This document shows positions 51,795 to 59,152 of a stretch of DNA of 64,000 bases, one piece after another. The position numbers and the translations under genes are program-made. Source of the DNA: Hymenobacter cavernae (GTDB lineage Bacteria; Bacteroidota; Bacteroidia; Cytophagales; Hymenobacteraceae); NCBI RefSeq assembly GCF_014641455.1, contig NZ_BMHT01000002.1, positions 766,605 to 830,604 of the forward strand, in the 5' to 3' direction. Each line of letters begins with the position of its first letter. Position 1 is the first letter of the stretch. The notes beneath the pieces are model-generated. The model had not been told where the DNA came from. It ran no database searches and worked only from the letters and a program-made list of their open reading frames with translations.

Positions 51795-52235
51795 ATGAAT
51801 CTCACCACTGTTCTTTGTCCGCTTGACTTTTCGGCTGCTTCGGCGCCGCTCATGCGGTACGCTACGGCCCTGGCTGTAGCCGCGGGTGCTGAGCTGCGGC
51901 TGATCCATGTGCTGGAGCCCCAGCCAAAAGTGCTGACGCCTTCCGCTTCGCACGACCTGGAAGTGGCCCGGCAGCTCGCTACCTACCGGGCAAGCGCCGA
52001 AGAAGCCGGCGCTCGGGTGAGCACCGTGCTGCTGCAAGGCGAGGCCGCCACCGAAATCGTGGCCGAAGCCAAGCGCCATCCGGCCGATTTGGTAGTTATC
52101 GGAGCACACGGCCAAACGGGGCTTACCCGCTTTTTGATGGGAAGCACCGCCGAAGCCGTTGTCCGGGCCGCACCTTGCGCCACTTTACTCGTAAAACCTT
52201 GTGCGGCTGATACTCAGTATCGTCAGTCAGCGTAG
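51795..52235 (+). CDS. Universal stress protein (UspA family)
   Basis: 146 residues. The N-terminal strand TTVLCPLDFSAASAPLMRYA and the ATP-binding motif at about 110-128 (GAHGQTGLTRFLMGSTAE, G-2x-G-9x-G-S) are complete, so an ATP-binding Usp is expected. It is cytoplasmic. Its placement between tolC and the EmrA-like adaptor is unusual and suggests that the efflux system is induced or adjusted under stress. It begins just after a repeat, 86 bases after the tolC stop. Confidence 0.93.
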   Translation: MNLTTVLCPLDFSAASAPLMRYATALAVAAGAELRLIHVLEPQPKVLTPSASHDLEVARQLATYRASAEEAGARVSTVLLQGEAATEIVAEAKRHPADLVVIGAHGQTGLTRFLMGSTAEAVVRAAPCATLLVKPCAADTQYRQSA

Positions 52236-52346
52236 TTCACTCAGAATAGGCGTACGCAGGCTAGCTGCCTTCCTTGGAACCTAGCTTTCGAAACGCATTT
52301 CATTCTCATTCTCTTTTCCCTGAATCTTATTCTCTAAGCTTTTCAT

Positions 52347-53447
52347 ATGGCAACCTCTGTTCAACACGATCCGGCCGTAGCGCCAAATCAAACCGCTGCT
52401 CAGCCCCTGGACGAGCAACCAGAAGGTCGTTCTAAGCGCCCCATTATTCTTGTTATCCTAGCCCTGATTCTGCTGGTGGGCGGCTACTTCGGGTGGCAGC
52501 GCTACCAGTTCGGCCAGACGCACGAAGACACAGACGATGCCCAGGTAGAAGGCGACGTATATCCGATCATCCCTCGTGTAGGTGGCCCAGTGCTGGAAGT
52601 GAAAGTAGATGATAACCAGGTCGTGAAGAAAGGCGACGTACTGATTACCATCGACCCCGCCGACTACCAGCAGCGCGTGGATGCTGCTGAAGCAGCTCTA
52701 GCTGCCGCCGAGGCCAATGTGACCGCAGCTCGCACTGCTATCGGTACGGCCCAGGCTAACGTAAGCGCTGCTCGTGCCACTATTGGTGTGAGTGCCGCCA
52801 ACCGCGCCCGCTTGCAGAAAGATTTGCAGCGCAGCACCTTCCTGCGCAAAGAAGACATCATCCCGCAGAGCGACTACGATGCGGTGCAGGCTAACCTGCA
52901 ATCGACAACTGCTCAAGCTGCCACGGCGCAGCAGCAAGTACGCGTAGCTAGCCAGCAAGTAGCCTCAGCGCAGCAGCAAGTAGCCGTGGCACAAGCCGTG
53001 GTAAAACAGCGCCAGACGGACCTGAACAATGCCAAGCTGCAACTCAGCTACACCACCATCATGGCGCCGGTTAATGGTATCGTGAGCAAAAAAGGCGTGC
53101 AGCCTGGTCAGGTAGTAGCCCCCGGTCAGCAGTTGTTCGGCATTGTGGCCAGCGAGCGTACCTGGGTAATTGCCAACTTCAAAGAAACCCAGCTGGAAAA
53201 CATGAAAGTAGGCCAGCTCGTGAGCATTGAGGTAGACGCCTATCCGAATGAGGAGTTCCAGGGCCACATCGAGTCGTTGTCGCCGGCTACGGGCGCCCGT
53301 TTTGCCCTGCTGCCTCCCGACAACTCGACCGGCAACTTCGTGAAAGTAACCCAGCGCGTACCTGTAAAGATCGTGCTCGATAAAGTAGACCCCGAGCACC
53401 CGCTGCGCGCCGGTATGAGCGTGACGGCAACGGTGAAGGTGAAATAG
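52347..53447 (+). CDS. HlyD/EmrA-type membrane fusion protein
   Basis: 366 residues. A single membrane anchor at about 30-48 (PIILVILALILLVGGYFGW), biotinyl-lipoyl halves (DAQVEGDVYPIIPRVGGPVLEVKVDDNQVVKKGDVL and APVNGIVSKKGVQPGQVVAPGQ), a long Ala/Gln-rich coiled coil between them (about 105-220) and a beta-barrel domain (VIANFKETQLENMKVGQLVSIEVDAYP) are visible. It links the inner-membrane pump to TolC. The EmrB-like MFS gene lies 595 bases on, beyond an opposing four-helix-bundle gene. Confidence 0.94.
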   Translation: MATSVQHDPAVAPNQTAAQPLDEQPEGRSKRPIILVILALILLVGGYFGWQRYQFGQTHEDTDDAQVEGDVYPIIPRVGGPVLEVKVDDNQVVKKGDVLITIDPADYQQRVDAAEAALAAAEANVTAARTAIGTAQANVSAARATIGVSAANRARLQKDLQRSTFLRKEDIIPQSDYDAVQANLQSTTAQAATAQQQVRVASQQVASAQQQVAVAQAVVKQRQTDLNNAKLQLSYTTIMAPVNGIVSKKGVQPGQVVAPGQQLFGIVASERTWVIANFKETQLENMKVGQLVSIEVDAYPNEEFQGHIESLSPATGARFALLPPDNSTGNFVKVTQRVPVKIVLDKVDPEHPLRAGMSVTATVKVK

Positions 53448-54035
53448 TGAAATGGTGAGGTGGTGAGTGGTGAATGGTGTGCTGGTAAGTTGTCGTACAA
53501 AAAACACCACTTATGCAAAGTATAGCCACATGCATAAGCGGAGTACTGATCTTGCTATCCCGCAATTTCATCACCTCATCATTTTGCTACCTCGCCTTCT
53601 TGCGAGCAACAGCTAGCACTGACAAAATTTCTAGGTATTCCTGCTCCAGGCTTTTTAGTCGAGCTTTGGAGATAATACCTGCGTCACCTAGTAATTCGAG
53701 CCAGAATAATGTTTCCTCTGCCTCTTCTACGCAAATACAGAGCTTGGCATACCATTCGGCTGTCGAGCGGCCTCGGCAGGCAGCACGAAAGTTGGCTGCA
53801 ACTGAAGTAGCAGATCGTAGAAGCTGTTTGCTGATAACGCTGGCTTCAGCTGTGTTAGGCAGTTGCTGTGCTAAACGGATCACCCGCAAGGAAGCTTCTT
53901 TGGTCCGGGCGCGATACGTTTCATTGAACGATAAAGTAACTATAGCTTCCTCTCTCATTAAGTAATAAGGTGAATAGATAAGGCGAGTTTACAGCAAGTA
54001 CAACACCAAACTCACCACTTCACTACTTCACCATT
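53440..54035. repeat. Inverted repeat flanking the four-helix-bundle gene
   Basis: The left end at 53446 reads GTGAAATGGTGAGGTGGTGAGTGG, and the right end at about 54005-54033 reads CTCACCACTTCACTACTTCACC, its approximate reverse complement. GTTGTCGTAC (53490) and GTACAACACC (53999) add to the pairing. The same GTGAAAT/ATTTCAC motif recurs at 29494 and 55617. The minus-strand gene at 53587 lies within this repeat. Confidence 0.65.
53587..53958 (-). CDS. Four-helix-bundle protein (23S rRNA IVP-type family)
   Basis: 123 residues, all helical. SVISKQLLRSATSVAANFRAACRGRSTAEWYAKLCICVEEAEETLFWLELL is the conserved core of this family, with the QLLRSATSVAANF segment being diagnostic. Members are often encoded in 23S rRNA intervening sequences or as mobile-looking single genes across Bacteroidota; their function is not known. 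Here the gene is inserted in reverse between the emrA-like and emrB-like genes and is flanked by an inverted repeat, which suggests it arrived after the operon formed. Confidence 0.88.
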   Translation of the reverse strand: MREEAIVTLSFNETYRARTKEASLRVIRLAQQLPNTAEASVISKQLLRSATSVAANFRAACRGRSTAEWYAKLCICVEEAEETLFWLELLGDAGIISKARLKSLEQEYLEILSVLAVARKKAR

Positions 54036-54042
54036 TCTCCGC

Positions 54043-55614
54043 ATGGAAACTGGATTCACCAAATGGATTATCGTCATCACGGTGGTGATGTGCTGCCTAC
54101 TCGAGCTGATTGATACCAGCATCGTGAACGTGGCCCTCACCCAGATGATGGGTAACCTTTCGGCTACGCAGCAGGAAGTAAGCTGGGTGGTGGCCTCCTA
54201 CGCCATTGCCAACGTTATCGTCATTCCGATGACGGGCTTCCTGGGCGAGCAGTTTGGTCGTAAAAACTACTACCTAGGTTCGGTTATTCTGTTTACGCTG
54301 GCCTCTATGGCGTGCGGGCAGAGCACCGATATCTGGGAGCTGGTCGCCTTCCGCTTTATTCAAGGCGTGGGTGGCGGCGCGCTGATGGCTACTTCGCAAG
54401 CCATTCTCATTGATACCTTCCCGCCCAACCAGCTGGCCCTCGGGCAGGCGCTGTTTGGCATGGGTGTGATTATCGGCCCCACGATTGGCCCAACTCTAGG
54501 TGGCTACATCGTAGACAACTACGACTGGCCCTGGATCTTCTACGTGAACGTGCCAGTGGGTATTCTCGCCGCCATCTTCACGGCCCTCTTCATCCGCGAC
54601 CCCGAGCGCATCAAGAATGCCATTCCCAGACCGTTCCTCGAAATCGACTGGGCGGGTGTGTTCCTGCTGATCCTAGGTGTTGGCTCGTTGCAGCTGGTGC
54701 TGGAGCAAGGCGAGCGGGAAGACTGGTTCGAGGAGCCTTACATTGTGTGGTTTACCATCCTGACCATTATCGGTATGGTCGGCTTTATCTGGCGCGAGCT
54801 AACGGCCAAGCAGCCGATTGTCGACCTGCGGGTGTTGGGCAAAAGCCGCAACCTTGCTATTGGAGCCTTTCTGTCATTCATCCTAGGTTTCGGCCTGTTT
54901 GCGTCGGTGTTTGTGTTCCCGATCTTCTGCCAGCGCATCTTAGGTTTCTCGGCGGAGCAAACGGGTTACTTGCTGCTGCCAGGCGCCTTGCTTTCGGGCT
55001 TCATGATGCCGATTGTGGGTAAGATGATTCAGGCGGGCGTATCGCAGAAATTTATGCTTCCGGTGGGCTTCTTTATCTTCTTTATCTTCTCGTACTGGAT
55101 GAGCACCCAGATCACGCCGATGGCTGGTCAAAGTGACTTCTTTTGGCCGCTTATGCTTCGCGGCCTAGGTTTGAGCTTGCTGTTCTTGCCTATCACCACG
55201 ATGTCGTTGTCGGGTATTCGGGGTAAAGATGCTGGTCAGGCCGCTGGTCTTACCGGTATGATCCGCCAGCTAGGTGGTTCGTTCGGGGTGGCACTCGTAG
55301 GTACGTACCTGGAGCGTGCTACCATGCACAACCGCGTAGCGCTGCTACCGAATATTTCGCTCTACAGCAACGAAACGCAGCAGCGTCTGCAAGGCTTTAT
55401 TGCCAACTTCATGTCGAAAGGCGCTGATCTGGTTACTGCTCAGAAACAAGCATATGCTGCCCTGGAAGGCACGCTGATGAAGCAAGTTGCCATCATTACC
55501 TACGCGCAGATCTTCCTGATGATCGGTGGGTTCTTCCTGCTTTGCCTGCCGCTAGTGCTGCTTATCAAGCGCGCCAACCCTGGTGAGAAAGTAGACCTGA
55601 ACGCCGCACACTAA
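54043..55614 (+). CDS. DHA2 family MFS drug efflux pump (EmrB-like)
   Basis: 523 residues with about fourteen membrane segments. The DHA2 signatures are visible: LLELIDTSIVNVALTQMMGNL in helix 1 with its acidic residue, RFIQGVGGGALMATSQAIL in helix 4, and GPTIGPTLGGYIVDNYDWPWIFYVNVPVG for motif C and the following block. It expels hydrophobic drugs by proton exchange through EmrA and TolC, encoded upstream. Transcription from upstream must pass a reverse-oriented gene and two repeats. Confidence 0.94.
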   Translation: METGFTKWIIVITVVMCCLLELIDTSIVNVALTQMMGNLSATQQEVSWVVASYAIANVIVIPMTGFLGEQFGRKNYYLGSVILFTLASMACGQSTDIWELVAFRFIQGVGGGALMATSQAILIDTFPPNQLALGQALFGMGVIIGPTIGPTLGGYIVDNYDWPWIFYVNVPVGILAAIFTALFIRDPERIKNAIPRPFLEIDWAGVFLLILGVGSLQLVLEQGEREDWFEEPYIVWFTILTIIGMVGFIWRELTAKQPIVDLRVLGKSRNLAIGAFLSFILGFGLFASVFVFPIFCQRILGFSAEQTGYLLLPGALLSGFMMPIVGKMIQAGVSQKFMLPVGFFIFFIFSYWMSTQITPMAGQSDFFWPLMLRGLGLSLLFLPITTMSLSGIRGKDAGQAAGLTGMIRQLGGSFGVALVGTYLERATMHNRVALLPNISLYSNETQQRLQGFIANFMSKGADLVTAQKQAYAALEGTLMKQVAIITYAQIFLMIGGFFLLCLPLVLLIKRANPGEKVDLNAAH

Positions 55615-55616
55615 AG

Positions 55617-55796
55617 AGTGAAATAGTGAGATGGTGAAATGGTGAGTCTGATGTTCGAACTAGTTCCCCCTAACTACTTGAACGCTCCAATGCAGATGGC
55701 CCCGGCAACTAGTTGCCGGGGCCATCTGCATTGGAGGTAAGCTTCAAGAGCCGTTCGAACGTCAAACTCACCATTTCACCATCTCACTATTTCCCC
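55617..55796. repeat. Outer inverted repeat around the emrB terminator, family GTGAAATAGTGAGATGG
   Basis: AGTGAAATAGTGAGATGGTG from 55617 pairs with the arm CACCATCTCACTATTTCCCC ending at 55796. TGTTCGAAC (55653) and GTTCGAACG (55752) pair inside it, and a perfect 52-base palindrome sits at the centre. The right arm covers the stop of the convergent gene. Confidence 0.88.
55685..55736. terminator. Perfect 52-base palindrome, likely bidirectional terminator
   Basis: CTCCAATGCAGATGGCCCCG continues to the centre AACTAGTT and is mirrored perfectly to GGAG at 55736. It lies between the convergent emrB-like and lipoprotein genes. There is no T-run directly after the stem, so termination is inferred from position and stability. 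Confidence 0.65.
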
Positions 55797-56821
55797 TACT
55801 GATATTGCACGTAGAGCGGCTTGGGGGTGAGTTCGGCCAGCACTTCTTTGGCCGTCATCATGTGGTGCGGGGCGGGCCGGGGGTCGTACTCGTAGAAGAG
55901 CTTGAAGCCGGTGTACTGCACAGGCTGGGTCTGGATGTAGTCGTGGTACGAATCTTTTTTGAGGGTCGGGTTGCCCCAGCCATCCATGTGCATCACCACC
56001 TGCACCCTAGGGTCGAGCTTGATGTTTTTATAGTTCGTAATCATGCCCTGCGTGAAGCGATGTACGGTCAGTACTTTAGGCGGTAGGTTGTTTTCGCTCA
56101 CGATGCGCGCCAGAAAGTTGATGGCGTAGTTCACGTCCTTGGCGTCGTAGGTCCCGATTTTTTTGCCAGGCCGCACGCCTTTGGTCTTCATCGCAAACTC
56201 TGGGTCGATGCCCATGTGCACGATTGGATCTTTCAGATACGGCTCCAGCTTGTGCAGCTCGTGCTCCAGGTCGCTCAAACCTACCTGCACATCCAGGAAT
56301 AGAATGCAGTTGTGTTCTTTGGCCCAGCTGATGGTTTCCTCAATTGTCGCTTTGGAGTTCATCAGACGGTATTTGCCGTCTTTGCCGGCGGCGCCTTGGG
56401 CGGTGATAGTCACGCTGTGCAGGGCCGGCTGAACGGGTAAGCTAGAGTCAGCGGCTTGCCATTCCTTCAACACGCCCTCAAACTTGCGGAACATCTTTTC
56501 CTTTGGCTCCCGACCTAGGATGCCCATGCCTTTGGCTCGGATATTACCATAAAACGCCACGATGCGGTGACCGGGTAAAATGGCGCCAGGCAGCTGACCA
56601 TTTTTTTTGGCAATCGAGTCGGCCCGAAGCGAATCGCGGCGCATAATGGCCAGCTTCAGCTTGAGACTGTCGACAGGGGCAGGAGTGGTGGGCACTTCGG
56701 CCGTTTGCTTGGTGTCAGGCTTGTCGCTCTCGGAGCGACTTCCGCAGCTTGGCAGGCTTGCCAGCGAAATAACGAGACCTAAAGAAGGTAGGAGAGAGGT
56801 AAAGGATCGGAAATAAGACAC
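55796..56821 (-). CDS. Lipoprotein of unknown function, paralogue A
   Basis: 341 residues. The signal LGLVISLASLPSC has a lipobox-like LPSC with Cys near residue 26. A linker of about 50 residues is followed by a conserved globular domain: RIVAFYGNIRAKGMGILGREPKEKM, VQPALHSVTITAQGAAGKDGKYR, NCILFLDVQVGLSDLEHEL, HMGIDPEFAMK and VLTVHRFTQGM. Repeating beta-alpha units with acidic residues at strand ends (FLDVQVG, GIDPEF) suggest a TIM-barrel fold. Actinobacterial cell-envelope proteins contain a similar FYG...GVLG domain. It is about 50% like the protein at 57155. No enzyme activity is established. Confidence 0.8.
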   Translation of the reverse strand: MSYFRSFTSLLPSLGLVISLASLPSCGSRSESDKPDTKQTAEVPTTPAPVDSLKLKLAIMRRDSLRADSIAKKNGQLPGAILPGHRIVAFYGNIRAKGMGILGREPKEKMFRKFEGVLKEWQAADSSLPVQPALHSVTITAQGAAGKDGKYRLMNSKATIEETISWAKEHNCILFLDVQVGLSDLEHELHKLEPYLKDPIVHMGIDPEFAMKTKGVRPGKKIGTYDAKDVNYAINFLARIVSENNLPPKVLTVHRFTQGMITNYKNIKLDPRVQVVMHMDGWGNPTLKKDSYHDYIQTQPVQYTGFKLFYEYDPRPAPHHMMTAKEVLAELTPKPLYVQYQ

Positions 56822-56970
56822 TGAAAAAAAGTAGTAAAATGAAAGAGCCGGCTCAAGTTACGAGTTTTCCGGCCTAGCGCGGGCCGAGCTCTTGTATTTT
56901 GCCCAGCAATCCTGTGTTATGCCGTGCCGGGTGACTGAGTGGCTTCGCACGGAGTGGCTGAGTGAAGTCA

Positions 56971-57110
56971 TTGTCATCCTGAGGAACGAAGGACCTCCCT
57001 CCGATATACGACCACCTTCCTAAAAGCCTCAAAGCTCCTGATCAACCTAAGTGGTTCATCAAGGGCTTTGTGCTTAGCAGAGGGAGGTCCTTCGTTCCTC
57101 AGGATGACAA
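56971..57110. repeat. Inverted repeat, 30-base perfect arms, family GTCATCCTGAGGAACGAAGG
   Basis: TTGTCATCCTGAGGAACGAA... at 56971-57000 and its perfect reverse complement at 57081-57110, 30 bases each, around an 80-base centre with a GATCAACC...GGTTCATC stem. It lies between the two paralogous lipoprotein genes. Its outer end matches that of 15350. Confidence 0.92.
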
Positions 57111-57154
57111 ACGTTGTCAGGACAGCGCATTTTTACTCAGTCGCTCCACGGAAG

Positions 57155-58141
57155 TTACTGGTACTGAATGTACAGCGGGTCGGGCTTGAGGGCGGCTACT
57201 TCCTGCGGCGTCATGAGGCGCGACTCGTTGCGCCGGTCGTTTTTGTAGAAGATCTTGAAACCCGCGTACTGCACCGGCTCGCGCTGGATAAACTTGCGGT
57301 AGGAGCTGCGCTTGATGCTGGGCGTGCCCCAGCCATCCATGTGCATCACGATCTGTACCCTAGGGTCGAGCCTGATAGCCTGATAGTTGGTAAGCATATC
57401 CTGCCGGAAACGGTGCACCACCAGCACCTTCGGCGGCAGCTGGTTTTCGCTCACGATGCGCGCCAGGAACCGACGGGCGTAGTTGACATCCGCGGCATCA
57501 AACTCGCCGACTTCCGTGCCCGGCCGCGCCCCCGATTTCATCGAAAACTCCGGGTCGATACCTAGGTGTACGAACGGCAGCCGCAGGTATTTCTCCAGGC
57601 GCGGCAGCTCCTCGGGCAGCGTGCTCAGGCCCACCTGCACATCCAGGAATACCAGCGCGTGCTGCTCCCGGCCCCAGTTTACCACGCGCTCAATCACGGA
57701 ATCGGGCAAGGCCATGCGGTATTTGCCGTCGGCGCCGGCGTCGTGCTGGGCAATGACGGCAATGGCGTGCAAGGCCGGCTGCACGGGTGTTTTCGGGTCG
57801 GCTTTCTCCCACTCCTGCACCTGCTTGCCGAGGCGGCGTAGCATTTCCGTTTTGGGGTACTGACCTAGCACACCCATTTTGGCGTGTACCGGGTTGCCGT
57901 AGTAAGCCACAATGCGGGTGGTGGGGAGCAGCGTACCCGGCAGCAGCCCACCCGCGCGAACCACAGAATCAGCGCGAAGCGAATCCTGGCGTACGAGCTG
58001 CTGCTTGATCTGGGCTAGCTGGGCAGGCGTGAGGGCGGCGCTGCGAACTTCCTGCTCGGTGCAGCCTGGTGGCACTGCCACGGCGCCAACCAGACTGAGA
58101 AGCAGCAGATTTAAGAAGAAGCTGAAGTTAAATGGAAACAC
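57155..58141 (-). CDS. Lipoprotein-like exported protein of unknown function, paralogue B
   Basis: 328 residues with a hydrophobic leader (FSFFLNLLLLSLVGAVAVPPGC) whose Cys27 may be lipidated, though PPGC is an atypical lipobox. The conserved domain follows paralogue A throughout: RIVAYYGNPVHAKMGVLGQYPKTEML, VQPALHAIAVIAQHDAGADGKYR, ALVFLDVQVGLSTLPEELPRLEKYL, HLGIDPEFSMKSGARPG and MHMDGWGTPSIKRSSY. The two are separated by 333 bases that contain a long inverted repeat, so they arose by duplication but may not share a transcript. Function unknown. Confidence 0.8.
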   Translation of the reverse strand: MFPFNFSFFLNLLLLSLVGAVAVPPGCTEQEVRSAALTPAQLAQIKQQLVRQDSLRADSVVRAGGLLPGTLLPTTRIVAYYGNPVHAKMGVLGQYPKTEMLRRLGKQVQEWEKADPKTPVQPALHAIAVIAQHDAGADGKYRMALPDSVIERVVNWGREQHALVFLDVQVGLSTLPEELPRLEKYLRLPFVHLGIDPEFSMKSGARPGTEVGEFDAADVNYARRFLARIVSENQLPPKVLVVHRFRQDMLTNYQAIRLDPRVQIVMHMDGWGTPSIKRSSYRKFIQREPVQYAGFKIFYKNDRRNESRLMTPQEVAALKPDPLYIQYQ

Positions 58142-58230
58142 CAGAAGTTAGTTGGTTCTAGGGCAAAGGTGGTTCTAAGATACGACCTCCCTAACAAGGT
58201 AGACTACAGAAACGCTCGCCTTTTTACTTT

Positions 58231-58818
58231 TTAATGATCAGTAGCACGTTGAATAGCAGAAAGGTAAGTCAGACGGTCGAAGCTAACCGGGACGGTATAC
58301 GCCACCCGCACGGCTTGTCCTTGCCAGCGGCCTGGCTGCCAGTATTCGTGCAATGACCGTACCGCCCGCAAGGCCTCTTCATGCATGGCCCGCGCGGCCG
58401 CGGCTTGGCTGGCCGGTACCAGAATGCCTCTTGCTATCTGCGGATTTGAGATAGTGCCATCTTTTTCCACCACAAACTCGACAAACACAGCTCCGGTAAG
58501 TCCTGCCGCCAACGCCGCCTTCGGATAATGTAGGTTTGTCCTGAGGTCGCGCATAAGCTTCGCCGAACCGCCGGGGTACTCCGGCATCTGCTCGACATAG
58601 GCGTGAGGACCTTCCTGCTTACTGCGTAATCCCCACGGGAGAAGCTTCTCGGCTGGGGGCATAGGCGCTACCAGCCATCTTTTGTGTTTGGTGGGCGCGG
58701 TAGACGCTCCTGCTAGCTCAACGGCTTTCTCACAAGCCAAAGTCAGCAGAATCACAATGCCAACAGAAGCAACAACTGATTGGGTCCAGGGCCGGGGAGC
58801 AAGCGAGTGGCGTAGCAT
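58231..58818 (-). CDS. TonB C-terminal domain protein
   Basis: 195 residues. One hydrophobic segment near the N-terminus (VVASVGIVILLTLACEKA) could be an anchor or a lipoprotein-type signal (TLAC). The TonB C-terminal domain spans about 75-180: EQMPEYPGGSAKLMRDLRTNLHYPKAALAAGLTGAVFVEFVVEKDGTISNPQIARG. The proline-rich linker of classic TonB is absent, and no ExbB/ExbD genes are near. It could act in a non-canonical energy-transducing or scaffolding role. A related protein is encoded at 61345. Confidence 0.85.
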   Translation of the reverse strand: MLRHSLAPRPWTQSVVASVGIVILLTLACEKAVELAGASTAPTKHKRWLVAPMPPAEKLLPWGLRSKQEGPHAYVEQMPEYPGGSAKLMRDLRTNLHYPKAALAAGLTGAVFVEFVVEKDGTISNPQIARGILVPASQAAAARAMHEEALRAVRSLHEYWQPGRWQGQAVRVAYTVPVSFDRLTYLSAIQRATDH

Positions 58819-59152
58819 GGCGGTATGCGCTAGATTGAGAGGTAAGTAACTATACTGCTTAACGTTAACTGATTAGGAAGATACTTGGGTTTACTGCAGA
58901 AACCTAGGTATGGTTAGGCAGTAGCCTTTATGAAAGAGCGTGGGTTGTAGCGCGAAACAGATTTTCGCGCTACAAAACGGTGGCTTTCTATATGACCTAG
59001 GTGGTTTTCAGTAGATGTAGCCGGGGCTCTATCATTCATCTTAGGAAAAGCTGTATTCTCCTTCTAATCAGCTGCTAAAGCCGGTTTAGCGAATTTTTTG
59101 TGTTGACCTGGGTGTTATAAACCCAGATACGAACCCCATAAGCTAACTCCAC
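58819..59152. other. Divergent intergenic region with short hairpins
   Basis: A 334-base gap with no reading frame of interest. It contains a copy of the TGTAGCGCG hairpin (58946-58974), two CCTAGG sites (58901 and 58995) and, just before the hydrolase start, a CTGGGTGTTATAAACCCAG hairpin at 59108-59126. Confidence 0.45.
58946..58974. repeat. Short hairpin copy of the TGTAGCGCG family
   Basis: TGTAGCGCGAAA and TTTCGCGCTACA pair perfectly around CAGAT. Related to the longer elements at 44190 and 45330. Confidence 0.8.

Noticed and set aside
53587..53958. Four-helix-bundle gene as a 23S rRNA intervening sequence
   Set aside because: No rRNA sequence flanks it; the neighbours are efflux genes.
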